A stretch of DNA of 64,000 bases, from NCBI RefSeq assembly GCF_900100945.1, contig NZ_FNCG01000005.1, positions 248,001 to 312,000 on the forward strand, in the 5' to 3' direction. The position numbers and the translations under genes are program-made. This DNA comes from Mucilaginibacter gossypii. Its GTDB lineage: Bacteria > Bacteroidota > Bacteroidia > Sphingobacteriales > Sphingobacteriaceae. Shown here piece after piece: positions 52,259 to 60,624 of this stretch (position 1 is its first letter; each line of letters opens with the position of its first letter). Under the pieces are notes generated by a model. It was not told the DNA's origin and made no database searches. It saw only the letters and a list, made by a program, of their open reading frames with translations.

Positions 52259-53254
52259 CTACTTAATCTTCCTTGCCGTTACACCTTCATTGGTGATTTT
52301 CACCGGCAGGATCTTGCCATCCTTGTCAAAGTACATTTTATCGATACAGGTAACGCGGTGGTTGCCATCAGTTTCGGTTAAGGGGCGGCGGTGGTAAACA
52401 ATATACCATTCATCCTTCCCCGGCACCTGGATCACGGAGTGGTGCCCTGCTCCTGTGGCTATGCTCGGGTCTTGTTTCAATATTGTTCCGATCCGGTTAA
52501 ACGGACCAAACGGCGAATCGCCGATTGCATACGCCACGCGGTAATCCGGACCAGTCCAGCCGCCTTCGCTCCACATAAAATAATATTTGCCTTTGCGTTT
52601 AAACATCACCGGGCCTTCAACATAATCTTTAGGGGTGATCAGTTTGTAGGTTTCACCATCTTTAAACGGTTCGATACCTGTAAAGTCGTTTTTTAGCTTT
52701 ACGATATTACATTGGCCCCAGCCACCGTAAATCATGTAGTACTGGCCGTCGTCATCTTTAAACACAAATTGATCTATAGGCTGCGCTTTATTGATGATCT
52801 GGCCAATGAGTGGTTTGCCCAAAAGGTCTTTGAATGGGCCTTCAGGTTTATCGCCAACGGCAACACCTATACCGCCAACTTCGTTATTGTTCTGAATATC
52901 GTTAGCGCCAAAAAAGATATAGTATTTACCGTCTTTTTCAGTTACTGCCGGAGCCCACATAGCACGTTTAGCCCACTTTACAGCGGCAGTATCGATAATG
53001 CGGGGATGCTTAGTCCAGTTAACCAGATCGGGCGATGAAAAGGCATCCATAAATACCTGGTCGTTATATTTAGCCGAATAGGTTGGATATACCCAGTATT
53101 GTTTATTGAAGATTTTGGCTTCCGGGTCGGCATACCAGCCTTGAACAATAGGATTACCTGATGTTTTCTTCTCCTGTGCTAATGCCTTATTTTCAGATAT
53201 GATAATTGCCGCACCAAACGTTGCCAGTAAAACCAGTTTTTTAGGAATGATCAT
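52259..53254 (-). CDS. Glycoside hydrolase family 43 enzyme
   Basis: This 331-aa exported protein has a signal peptide (cleavage near NKALAQ, about residue 26) and the five-bladed propeller of GH43. NPIVQGWYADPEAKIFN holds the catalytic base Asp. FSSPDLVNWTKHP and KRAMWAPAVTEKDGKYYIFF are typical blades, and DYVEGPVMFKRKGKYYFMWS contains the catalytic Glu. Members act on arabinan, xylan or galactan side chains; the specificity is not assigned. Confidence 0.9.
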   Translation of the reverse strand: MIIPKKLVLLATFGAAIIISENKALAQEKKTSGNPIVQGWYADPEAKIFNKQYWVYPTYSAKYNDQVFMDAFSSPDLVNWTKHPRIIDTAAVKWAKRAMWAPAVTEKDGKYYIFFGANDIQNNNEVGGIGVAVGDKPEGPFKDLLGKPLIGQIINKAQPIDQFVFKDDDGQYYMIYGGWGQCNIVKLKNDFTGIEPFKDGETYKLITPKDYVEGPVMFKRKGKYYFMWSEGGWTGPDYRVAYAIGDSPFGPFNRIGTILKQDPSIATGAGHHSVIQVPGKDEWYIVYHRRPLTETDGNHRVTCIDKMYFDKDGKILPVKITNEGVTARKIK

Positions 53255-53439
53255 TGGGAAATAGATTTTTGGTCTAAGATATTAAAATAGATAAAACGTT
53301 TTAGTAATGAGGTGCGAATTTATTCGGATTGAGACGAATTACACAAATTTTTAAATTGTTGAGCTTTAACTGCCAACGATTAATTCGTGTAATTCGATTA
53401 AATTAAATCAACACCCAAAATGGTATTCGTGAAAACTTT

Positions 53440-54669
53440 TTAATTACCCGTATTCTGCTGTTTCGGCTTCTTTTTACCCCAGCGACGGTTAGGTTTCCTT
53501 TTGGCATCTCCTTGAGGCTGTTCGGGCTTCAGGGGTTGTATTGTGGCCAGTTCATCCGGCAGTGCCATCAGCTTTATCGGCTTTTCAATCAGTTTCTCAA
53601 TATTTTTAAGCTTGCGCTCATCGCGGTGGTTAACGAAGGTTATGGCGGTACCGGTGGTAGCGGCGCGGGCCGTACGACCAATACGGTGAATATAATCTTC
53701 CGGATCGCCTGGAACATCGTAGTTGATCACCAGGTCGATGCCCTCCACATCAATGCCGCGCGAAAGGGCGTCGGTACCGATGATAACCGGTAATTGCTTG
53801 TTTTTGAACTTAAGCAGGATCTCTTCACGCTCTTTCTGCTCCAGGTCGGAGTGGAAAGACATTGCGTTGATCTTGATCGCCTTAAGTTCTTTGTATAGCG
53901 CTTTAACAATTTCCTTGCGCGATGCAAAGATGATGATACTTGTAAATGCCGAATCTTTCAGGATATGCTGTACCAACGGCGTTTTTTGTTGATCATGAAC
54001 CCGGTAAACCTGCTGATCGATACCAACGGCCGGCTGCGAAATAGCGATATTGATCTGCTCCGGATCTTTCAAAATAGCTTTGGCCAATGAACGGATACGG
54101 CCTGGCATGGTGGCCGAAAACAACAGCGTTTGCCTCTCTTTTGGCAGGTAGCTGATAATTTTCATGATATCATCAGAAAATCCCATATCCAGCATCCTGT
54201 CGGCCTCATCAAGTACCAAATGTGTAAGGTGATTAAGCTTCAGCACGCCTGATGTAAGGTGGGCGATCAGCCGGCCGGGGGTAGCTACAATAATATTTAC
54301 ATTGTTTTGAATGCCGCGGCGCTGTTGTTCGTAAACAATGCCGTCGCCGCCGCCAAAAACAGCAATAGAGCTGATACCGGTAAAATAGGCAAGGCCTTCA
54401 ACCTGCTGATCTATTTGCTGGGCAAGCTCGCGGGTTGGGGCAAGTATAAGGGCACTGGTATGGTGTTTATTTGTTTTGCTGATGCTGTTTAAAACAGGAA
54501 GCAAATAAGCGCCGGTTTTACCGGTACCGGTTTGAGCGCACGCAATCAGATCGCGCCCCTCCATAATGGCTGGGATGGCCATAGATTGTATGGGTGTGGG
54601 GTTTACGAAACCCATGCTCTCTACACCTTCAAATAATTGCTCGTTAAAATTAAAATCCTGGAAAGTCAC
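53440..54669 (-). CDS. DEAD-box RNA helicase, RhlE type
   Basis: This 409-aa helicase has all core motifs: PTPIQSMAIPAI (Q), AQTGTGKTGAY (I), PTRELAQQ (Ia), TPGRLIAHL (Ib), LDEADRMLDMGF (II), SATMPGR (III), TDALSRGIDVEGI (V) and HRIGRTARA (VI). A short Lys/Arg/Gln-rich tail ends it. It is probably involved in ribosome assembly or RNA turnover. Unlike the helicase at 10.6 kb it has neither DbpA domain nor RGG tail. Confidence 0.93.
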   Translation of the reverse strand: MTFQDFNFNEQLFEGVESMGFVNPTPIQSMAIPAIMEGRDLIACAQTGTGKTGAYLLPVLNSISKTNKHHTSALILAPTRELAQQIDQQVEGLAYFTGISSIAVFGGGDGIVYEQQRRGIQNNVNIIVATPGRLIAHLTSGVLKLNHLTHLVLDEADRMLDMGFSDDIMKIISYLPKERQTLLFSATMPGRIRSLAKAILKDPEQINIAISQPAVGIDQQVYRVHDQQKTPLVQHILKDSAFTSIIIFASRKEIVKALYKELKAIKINAMSFHSDLEQKEREEILLKFKNKQLPVIIGTDALSRGIDVEGIDLVINYDVPGDPEDYIHRIGRTARAATTGTAITFVNHRDERKLKNIEKLIEKPIKLMALPDELATIQPLKPEQPQGDAKRKPNRRWGKKKPKQQNTGN

Positions 54670-54832
54670 TATATCTTATAAGTAAATTATGCAAGGTATA
54701 AAAATTTAACGGCAAATGAGGGTTTTAGCATTAATTGGGCTTCCTTTAAAGAATCAAAATAAATCTGGTCACCTTTTATATGACACTCAACTTACCTGTA
54801 CAATCAATTCAAAAATATATTTTTGAAAACCT

Positions 54833-55363
54833 ATGAATATTATCACTCAAACACCACGCTTGCTGATCCGTGAATTTACAGCCGAAGATGAAGAACTTGT
54901 TACCACAATAGATGCCGATGACCGGCTTACACAATATGTGAAAAAACGTACTCCGCAAGAGAGTAAACAGGTTTTTAAAGATACGCTGAAGGAATACCAG
55001 AACGGTTCGGGCCTGGGCAGATGGGGGATTTTTAATATCACAGATAACGATTTTATAGGTGTTTGCGCCCTTAAACCAAGCGATTACGACAAGAGCCGCA
55101 TTGAGCTGGGCTACCGGCTGCACCTCAAACACTGGGGACAAGGTATAGCTACCGAACTTGCCGAAGCACTGATCAGTTATGGATTCAATGATATAGGGCT
55201 AAAAGAGATTTGCGCCGTTACCCATCCGCAAAACGCAGCATCACAAAGGGTGCTGATTAAAGCCGGTTTTGTACGTGAAGGGATTGTGTTTTGGTATGGG
55301 GAAGATGTGCCGTTTTTTAGGGTGAAAAACCCCACCCAACCCTCCCCGGAAGGGAGGGCTTAA
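54833..55363 (+). CDS. GNAT-family N-acetyltransferase (RimJ/RimL-like)
   Basis: This 176-aa protein is an Acetyltransf_3 GNAT protein with TPRLLIREFTAEDEELV at the start, IELGYRLHLKHWGQGIATEL (acetyl-CoA binding, Q/RxxGxG/A) and THPQNAASQRVLIKAGFVRE. It is similar to ribosomal-protein or small-molecule acetyltransferases. The C-terminal residues NPTQPSPEGRA are encoded by a repeat element, so the original end was probably shortly after the domain. A TATTTTTG -7-like element lies at 54818-54825. Confidence 0.87.
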   Translation: MNIITQTPRLLIREFTAEDEELVTTIDADDRLTQYVKKRTPQESKQVFKDTLKEYQNGSGLGRWGIFNITDNDFIGVCALKPSDYDKSRIELGYRLHLKHWGQGIATELAEALISYGFNDIGLKEICAVTHPQNAASQRVLIKAGFVREGIVFWYGEDVPFFRVKNPTQPSPEGRA

Positions 55364-55410
55364 AGACATTTATTAAAAGTCTCCCCCATCGGGCGGAGAT
55401 TTAGAGGGGG
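55324..55410. repeat. REP-like double hairpin between convergent genes (copy 2)
   Basis: This is the inverted counterpart of 6232-6310: CCCCACCCAACCCTCCCC, AAGGGAGGG, an AT-rich link, then CTCCCCC, GGCGGAGATTTAGAGGGGG. It supplies the last codons and stop of the GNAT gene on one strand (55363) and of the LMW-PTP gene on the other (55401). Confidence 0.8.
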
Positions 55411-55841
55411 TGTAACTCTTTAATAATATCCCTACATCCGTTTTCAATCAGCTCAAAAACCGGTTCAAACTGGTTATCGTCGTAATATGGATCGGGGACA
55501 ACTTTATCACCTAACAGAAGCTTTACTTTAGCAGTCTGTTTTTCGTTGCGGGCCATATCAAGCACATCGCTCAGGTTATTGTGGTCCATCACAAAAATAT
55601 GGTCAAACTCGTCAAAGTCTGTAAGCTTAAACTGACGGCAAATCTGTTTGCTGATGTCGATACCATGGTTACGGGCTGCGCGAATGGAGCGTCTGTCGGG
55701 AGCTTCGCCTATATGCCATCTTCCGGTACCCGCCGAATCAACATCCCAGCCAAGTCCATTTTCATCTGCCAGGTGCTGCATAACCCCCTCCGCCAGCGGC
55801 GAACGGCATATATTGCCCAGGCATACCATTAGTATTTTCAT
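55401..55841 (-). CDS. Low-molecular-weight protein tyrosine phosphatase
   Basis: This 146-aa enzyme has the P-loop VCLGNICRSPLAEGV (Cys7, Arg13) near the N-terminus and the general-acid motif PDPYYDD near residue 115, the two active-site elements of LMW-PTPs. It dephosphorylates protein tyrosine, often on polysaccharide-synthesis kinases; the target here is unknown. The final His-Pro-Leu and stop derive from a REP-like repeat. Confidence 0.93.
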   Translation of the reverse strand: MKILMVCLGNICRSPLAEGVMQHLADENGLGWDVDSAGTGRWHIGEAPDRRSIRAARNHGIDISKQICRQFKLTDFDEFDHIFVMDHNNLSDVLDMARNEKQTAKVKLLLGDKVVPDPYYDDNQFEPVFELIENGCRDIIKELHPL

Positions 55842-55849
55842 TTTTTTGA

Positions 55850-55919
55850 GGTAAAAGGCGAAAGGATAAAGGCGAAAGGTTTAGGCAGAAAATCTACCTT
55901 TTACCTTTCAGCTTTAACC
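55850..55919. repeat. Heptamer array H7, palindromic, ten units
   Basis: Ten exact 7-nt units: GGCGAAA-type on the left (GGTAAAA and GGCGAAA first) and TTTTACC-type on the right. The right half reverse-complements the left half, so the transcript could fold into a long imperfect hairpin. It lies between the LMW-PTP start (55841) and the nuclease stop (55927), 7 nt from the latter. Confidence 0.8.
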
Positions 55920-55926
55920 TCAAGAA

Positions 55927-56721
55927 CTATCCAAATATCTGGTTCAGCAAACCGGCCAAACGTACGCCGGCTTTAACCATTTGCTGGTTAAGGGTTGCTA
56001 TATGGCTAAAGTTGTATTTGTAACCAAGTTTATCACCGGTTTTAGTTTCGGCGTATAGCTTATCAGCCATCTGGTTGCTTTCGTATATCCACTGGCTCAT
56101 TGGCGCTTTTTGTAACTCTGTGCGTTGAGCGGCTGTGGTGTGGTTTATCATCGCGGTGTACTCGGTGTAGCTTAACTGCTGAAGGTCAATCAGCTCGCTG
56201 TCCCAAACCGAATGCAGGTTGCTCTCTTTACCAAACCATTGTACCTTTACATCGTTACCGCCCTTATCACTCAGGTGACCAGTGTGCAGCGGTTGGTGCA
56301 CATCCTCAACAATATGGATCAGCATGCGCAGGTAAAGCAACTTGTTGGTTTTGGTAGTAGTTTTCTTTTTAAGTTCGGCCACCAGGAAATTCATTTTGGT
56401 ATAGGCATCGGTAATCGTGTCGGCCTTTAAATAAGCCTGCAGGTCCGGGTAGCTGTAAGCTTTTTCCAGGTTGATAAAATGCCAGTTATACAGGTAATTG
56501 TAGGCAGGGTCTGATTTAATAAAATCGGCCCAGTTGCTGGTAATGGCAATCGACTCATTACCTAAAATGGCTTGAATAGCTTTACGGGCTTTGGCGGTTA
56601 GGTAGCTATCCGCAACCTGGCCGCAAATGCGGTGCCCATTAGTACCCCAGGCCATGCTTTGCAGGGGGATATAAAATATCGCCACCAGCAGTAAAAGTTT
56701 TTTTAAGGTTTGTGTTTTCAT
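55927..56721 (-). CDS. Secreted S1/P1-family nuclease
   Basis: This 264-aa zinc-dependent nuclease cuts single-stranded DNA and RNA and their 3'-phosphates. The signal peptide is cleaved just before the zinc-ligand Trp (SMAWGTNGHRICGQVADSYL). HIVEDVHQPLHTGH and GGNDVKVQWFG carry further zinc ligands, with NLHSVWDSELI downstream. The start codon overlaps the stop of the upstream lipoprotein gene by one base (TAATG), so the two are translationally coupled. Confidence 0.92.
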   Translation of the reverse strand: MKTQTLKKLLLLVAIFYIPLQSMAWGTNGHRICGQVADSYLTAKARKAIQAILGNESIAITSNWADFIKSDPAYNYLYNWHFINLEKAYSYPDLQAYLKADTITDAYTKMNFLVAELKKKTTTKTNKLLYLRMLIHIVEDVHQPLHTGHLSDKGGNDVKVQWFGKESNLHSVWDSELIDLQQLSYTEYTAMINHTTAAQRTELQKAPMSQWIYESNQMADKLYAETKTGDKLGYKYNFSHIATLNQQMVKAGVRLAGLLNQIFG

Positions 56722-57302
56722 TACAATGGTTTTGGAATGCAGCTTGTTCTTTTTATTAAATGCGCGTTAATAGGTATTACGTTGGATGTACTTACAAACC
56801 GGATCAGGGAGTCGCTTTGCTTATGAACCTTAAAATATTCTTCATAATCGCCAAATCTGAAACAACCCTGCTCATTTTTATACGAGCCATCAGCATTGCA
56901 AAACTGCCCTTTAATGTGGAGTGTGTCCCGCCGTTGCGAATAAGTTCCCCGTATATATTCATCCCAATGGCCTTTGCTCATACACGTATCAGCCCCGTAA
57001 TTAACCTTGCTAACGGTACTGATCTTCAAAAGAAATGAATCGCAGCTGAACTTAATATTGTATAGCGAATATGTTACCAGGCTTTTTTGCGCAGGTACCG
57101 AGTCTTGTTTCCATTCGCCCTGCAAATAACCCTCGCCGGGCGTTTGTTTATCCGGGTTCATGGTACAGGAGGTTATTATGAGGCAAAAGGCGAAAGGTAA
57201 AAGGCGAAAGGCTTTTTTTAAGCTAAAAGCCGAAAGCGGAAAGCCCAAAGCGAAAGGCTTAAAGCAGAAAGATAAAAAGTGAAAGCTATAGCGTTTTTGC
57301 AT
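56721..57302 (-). CDS. Predicted lipoprotein with a heptamer-encoded signal peptide
   Basis: This 193-aa protein has an unusually long signal peptide ending in the lipobox CLIITSC (about residue 46) and a domain of roughly 145 residues of unknown fold, including QGEWKQDSVPAQKSLVTY. The N-terminal 37 or so residues are encoded by a 112-nt, 16-unit heptamer array (57182-57293). The repeating frame (7 nt, three phases) gives a Phe/Ser/Leu/Ala/Lys-rich sequence that looks like a signal peptide. The start at 57302 avoids overlapping fumC; a later start within the array is possible. Coupled to the S1/P1 nuclease. Confidence 0.65.
   Translation of the reverse strand: MQKRYSFHFLSFCFKPFALGFPLSAFSLKKAFRLLPFAFCLIITSCTMNPDKQTPGEGYLQGEWKQDSVPAQKSLVTYSLYNIKFSCDSFLLKISTVSKVNYGADTCMSKGHWDEYIRGTYSQRRDTLHIKGQFCNADGSYKNEQGCFRFGDYEEYFKVHKQSDSLIRFVSTSNVIPINAHLIKRTSCIPKPL
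57182..57293. repeat. Heptamer array H8, 16 units
   Basis: Sixteen exact 7-nt units without indels. The left part has GGCGAAA-type units, then a switch near 57210-57223, then AAAGC-type units such as CGAAAGC and GGAAAGC. This is the longest array in the window. It covers the N-terminus of the lipoprotein gene and the region downstream of fumC. Confidence 0.85.
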
Positions 57303-57318
57303 AAGCGAAAAATAAAAA

Positions 57319-57355
57319 GGCCCCTCTCCATCCGGAGAGGGGTTTGGGGTGAGGC
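57319..57355. repeat. GGAGAGGGG hairpin repeat against the fumC stop
   Basis: CCCCTCTCC at 57321-57329 pairs exactly with 57334-57342, followed by TTTGGGGTGAGG, ending at the base next to the fumC stop codon. A terminator function is likely. Confidence 0.65.
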
Positions 57356-58753
57356 TTATTTCAAACTGCCTATCATATTTTCGGGGCGTACCCACTCGTC
57401 AAACTGTTCGTTGGTTAGTAAGCCTAAACCAATAGCAGCTTCGCGCAGTGAGCTGCCGTTTTTAAGGGCTGTTTTAGCAATTTTTGCCGCGTTTTCATAG
57501 CCGATATGCGGGTTAAGCGCAGTTACCAGCATTAATGAGTTTTCGAGGTGTTTTTTGATGCCATCATAATTAGGTTCAATGCCTACAGCGCAATGATCAT
57601 TGAACGACACGCAGGCATCACCAATTAACCTTGCCGATTGCAGGAAGTTTGCCGCCATAACCGGTTTAAATACATTCAGCTCGTAATGGCCGTTTGAGCC
57701 GCCGATGGAAATAGCCACATCATTACCCATAACCTGTGCAGCCACCATGGTAACCGCTTCGTTTTGGGTTGGATTAACTTTACCCGGCATAATTGATGAG
57801 CCCGGCTCGTTATCGGGGATATGGATCTCGCCAATACCCGAACGCGGACCAGAAGCCAGCATCCTGATATCGTTAGCAATTTTCATTAATGAAACCGCAA
57901 TTTGTTTCAGCGCGCCATGACTTTCGACAATGGCATCGTGAGCGGCAAGAGCTTCAAATTTATTTTCGGCTGTGATGAACGGAAAGCCGGTAAACTGGGC
58001 AATGTACTCAGCAACTTTTACATCATAACCTTTAGGCGTGTTGATCCCTGTACCTACAGCCGTACCACCAAGGGCCAGTTCAGAAAGGTGATCAAGCGTA
58101 TTACGCAATGCTTTTAAGCCGTGGTTCAACTGTGAAACATAACCTGAAAACTCCTGGCCTAAGGTAAGCGGGGTAGCATCCATCAAATGGGTACGACCGA
58201 TTTTTACTACGGATTTGAAAGCCTCAACCTTAGCCTGCAAGGTATCGCGCAGTTTTTCGATACCGGGAATGGTTACATCAATCAGGATCTTGTATGCCGC
58301 AATGTGCATAGCTGTTGGGTAAGTATCGTTTGATGATTGTGATTTGTTCACGTCATCATTAGGGTGAATAAAGGTTTTGCCTTCGCCCAGTTTATTGCCT
58401 TGTAATACATGTGCACGGTTAGCCACAACCTCGTTCACGTTCATGTTTGATTGCGTGCCCGAGCCTGTTTGCCAAATCACCAGCGGAAACTCCGAAGCCA
58501 GTTCGCCGGCCAGGATCTCATCGCACACCTGTGCAATCAGGTCGCGTTTTTCGGCAGGCAATACACCTAAATCGGTATTGGTATAAGCGGCTGCTTTTTT
58601 TAGATATGCAAAAGCGTCGATAATCTCCTTTGGCATTGATGCCTCCGGACCAATTTTAAAATTGTTGCGTGAGCGTTCGGTTTGCGCTCCCCAGTATTTG
58701 TCGGCAGGTACCTGTACCTCGCCCATGGTATCGTGTTCGGTTCTGAAACTCAT
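57356..58753 (-). CDS. fumC: Class II fumarate hydratase
   Basis: This 465-aa TCA-cycle enzyme interconverts fumarate and malate. It has [19 protein letters not shown], the [12 protein letters not shown] block, [14 protein letters not shown] and the superfamily signature [16 protein letters not shown] with the catalytic Ser loop. Length is standard and it is iron-independent. It stands alone on the minus strand, followed by the repeat-rich gap and the lipoprotein gene. Confidence 0.97.
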   Translation of the reverse strand: MSFRTEHDTMGEVQVPADKYWGAQTERSRNNFKIGPEASMPKEIIDAFAYLKKAAAYTNTDLGVLPAEKRDLIAQVCDEILAGELASEFPLVIWQTGSGTQSNMNVNEVVANRAHVLQGNKLGEGKTFIHPNDDVNKSQSSNDTYPTAMHIAAYKILIDVTIPGIEKLRDTLQAKVEAFKSVVKIGRTHLMDATPLTLGQEFSGYVSQLNHGLKALRNTLDHLSELALGGTAVGTGINTPKGYDVKVAEYIAQFTGFPFITAENKFEALAAHDAIVESHGALKQIAVSLMKIANDIRMLASGPRSGIGEIHIPDNEPGSSIMPGKVNPTQNEAVTMVAAQVMGNDVAISIGGSNGHYELNVFKPVMAANFLQSARLIGDACVSFNDHCAVGIEPNYDGIKKHLENSLMLVTALNPHIGYENAAKIAKTALKNGSSLREAAIGLGLLTNEQFDEWVRPENMIGSLK

Positions 58754-58937
58754 GGTATTAAATTTTGCAGGGGCAAAGTTATGTTTTTATATGATGCGGG
58801 GGAATGCGGGGTGTAAACTTTTTGATAGGGGGCAATTTGTTTCGAATTCTGAATCTATCGGATTGATAAATTAAGCTTGTGGATGGTGTTATAATCGCAC
58901 CACCCAGAGCTCGACAGTGGTACGGTGATACCATCCT

Positions 58938-59099
58938 CGCCGTTGTTACCAACAACTCTGCGCCCAATAATTGTTTTACCTTGTTAACAATGAATGACTT
59001 AGATCGATAACCATCTTATTCTTTCCGCAATGAAAAGCTTCAGTGATTACAATAACAAATAGTTAAAAAGAGTTGTTGGTGACAACACCAACAACGGCG
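58938..59099. repeat. Inverted-repeat element upstream of fumC
   Basis: CGCCGTTGTT plus ACCAACAACTC at 58938-58958 reappear complemented at 59070-59099, where an extra GGTGTTGTC lies between the two halves. The 369-nt gap 58754-59122 contains no gene. Similar in design to the element at 14646. Confidence 0.65.
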
Positions 59100-59122
59100 C
59101 GAATTTTATCCTACTCATACAG

Positions 59123-59782
59123 CTACCACTTCACATCCTCAATTTTCACAACCTTGTAATCAAAGCCCAATCTTTTGGCATTCTGTTCAACAGTTTGATC
59201 AAAACCAGCTTGCTTACGGCGTTCATTTACACCTGCAGCATCTTTAATAGGCCACACATAATAGCCAATTTTTTGGCCGTTGCGCAATGGCTTTGACGTA
59301 GCCTGCGAACCGTAGATTTGCTCTTTACCTTCATACATCAGCTGCCTGTCGAGCATCATGGCGTACAACCTGAAAGGTAATTCTTTGTTTTCGGCAGCCG
59401 TTTTTATCGCGGGCAGGTACTTACCTATTTTAGGGGAATGCTGCACTACCGACCACGCAGCTTCATTAGTTGGTTCGCCAACAAGCGTTTTGCCGGGGTA
59501 ACCGTACTTGTTAAACACATTCTCGATAAAAATCAAATTGGTCGAATCGGCCTGGCTCTGAAGCTTCCAGTAATGGCCTGTTGCTTCTTCCGGTTTAACC
59601 GGTAAAGTTTTCAACACCGAATCCTTTTTGCTCGGATCCATCAGATAAGTTAAGATCTCGCGATATTTCTGATCAAGTGCTAATACACTGTCAAGCTGTC
59701 TCTTCAAAACAGGGTTAAACTTTTGCTGTGCAGATGCTGTGCTTGCCGTTATCATTAACAAGGCGATGATCAGGTTTTTCAT
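59123..59782 (-). CDS. DUF6624 secreted protein
   Basis: This 219-aa protein has a signal peptide (cleavage near STASAQ, residue 19) and a domain with ALDQKYREIL, VQHSPKIGKYLP and LMYEGKEQIYGSQ, followed by WPIKDAAGVNERRKQAGFD, matching DUF6624 of Bacteroidota. No biochemical function is known. The ATG at 59782 was used; the in-frame TTG two codons upstream is less likely. Confidence 0.72.
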   Translation of the reverse strand: MKNLIIALLMITASTASAQQKFNPVLKRQLDSVLALDQKYREILTYLMDPSKKDSVLKTLPVKPEEATGHYWKLQSQADSTNLIFIENVFNKYGYPGKTLVGEPTNEAAWSVVQHSPKIGKYLPAIKTAAENKELPFRLYAMMLDRQLMYEGKEQIYGSQATSKPLRNGQKIGYYVWPIKDAAGVNERRKQAGFDQTVEQNAKRLGFDYKVVKIEDVKW

Positions 59783-59821
59783 GGTCAATAAGGTTTAAGC
59801 AAATAAACGCAAAAACCTGTA

Positions 59822-60427
59822 TCACAAGTATAAACTATCCGCCTTTTCAAACAATTTTTTATTGCATTCGGTGGCACCTAAAGAATAATTGAATCGCGAA
59901 AGCGCATACAGCAATGGCAGCTTGGCCGGCGCTATTTCATTTTGCTGCAGATCGTTGAGCCAGTCGGCCCCGCCAAACTCTGCCCTGTATTTTTTTTCGA
60001 GGCGATCATAGATCCGGTAGGCATCATCATAGCCAAGCCACTCCGGTTTGATGTACAGACCGGTGAGGTCGCCCATTTTTTTTCGTTCCTCCGCTTCTGC
60101 TGTATCGGCGCTGCCAAATACAAAATAAAAATACAACCACAGGGCCAGGCCAATTGCCCCGATTAACAAAGCGGTTGAATCCCTTTCGCTAAAAAAGAAG
60201 ATGAAAGCAATAAAGGCTATGATCACCGAAAACATGCGGGCGTAGCCTGCAATGATGCTTTGATGGTTGAGTGGAATATTAAACCCATTGCGGCTTCGCC
60301 AGGCCGACCGGGTTACCAGCATGGAGCTGGTTGGGAACAGTGGAATGCCAATAACCACAAATTTGGTCTCTATCCACTGCCCGTTAACCTCATGCACTTT
60401 GCCCAAAAACAATGATCCTATTAACAT
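59822..60427 (-). CDS. Hypothetical membrane protein
   Basis: This 201-aa protein has an N-terminal soluble part, two adjacent hydrophobic helices (about residues 62-80 and 85-105) and a helical cytosolic C-terminus with EWLGYDDAYRIYDRLEKKYR. No family is recognised. It is 39 nt upstream of the DUF6624 gene and probably cotranscribed. Confidence 0.65.
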   Translation of the reverse strand: MLIGSLFLGKVHEVNGQWIETKFVVIGIPLFPTSSMLVTRSAWRSRNGFNIPLNHQSIIAGYARMFSVIIAFIAFIFFFSERDSTALLIGAIGLALWLYFYFVFGSADTAEAEERKKMGDLTGLYIKPEWLGYDDAYRIYDRLEKKYRAEFGGADWLNDLQQNEIAPAKLPLLYALSRFNYSLGATECNKKLFEKADSLYL

Positions 60428-60624
60428 ATCAGGTATAATTTAGTCGCGTTATTATAAACCACAACTTATAAAAGTGCTTTTAAACAAATGTTAAATATTT
60501 ATTAAAAACTAAATATTAACAAACGGCACCCCAATTACCTGTTGTTTTTTATTTTACAAATAAGAAAATCAAACTTAATTAACTAAAAAATGTTAACTGT
60601 AAAAACAAATACATAAACACTACT

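Noticed and set aside
57182-57293. Heptamer arrays as CRISPR arrays
   Set aside because: Units are 7 nt without spacers and there are no cas genes.
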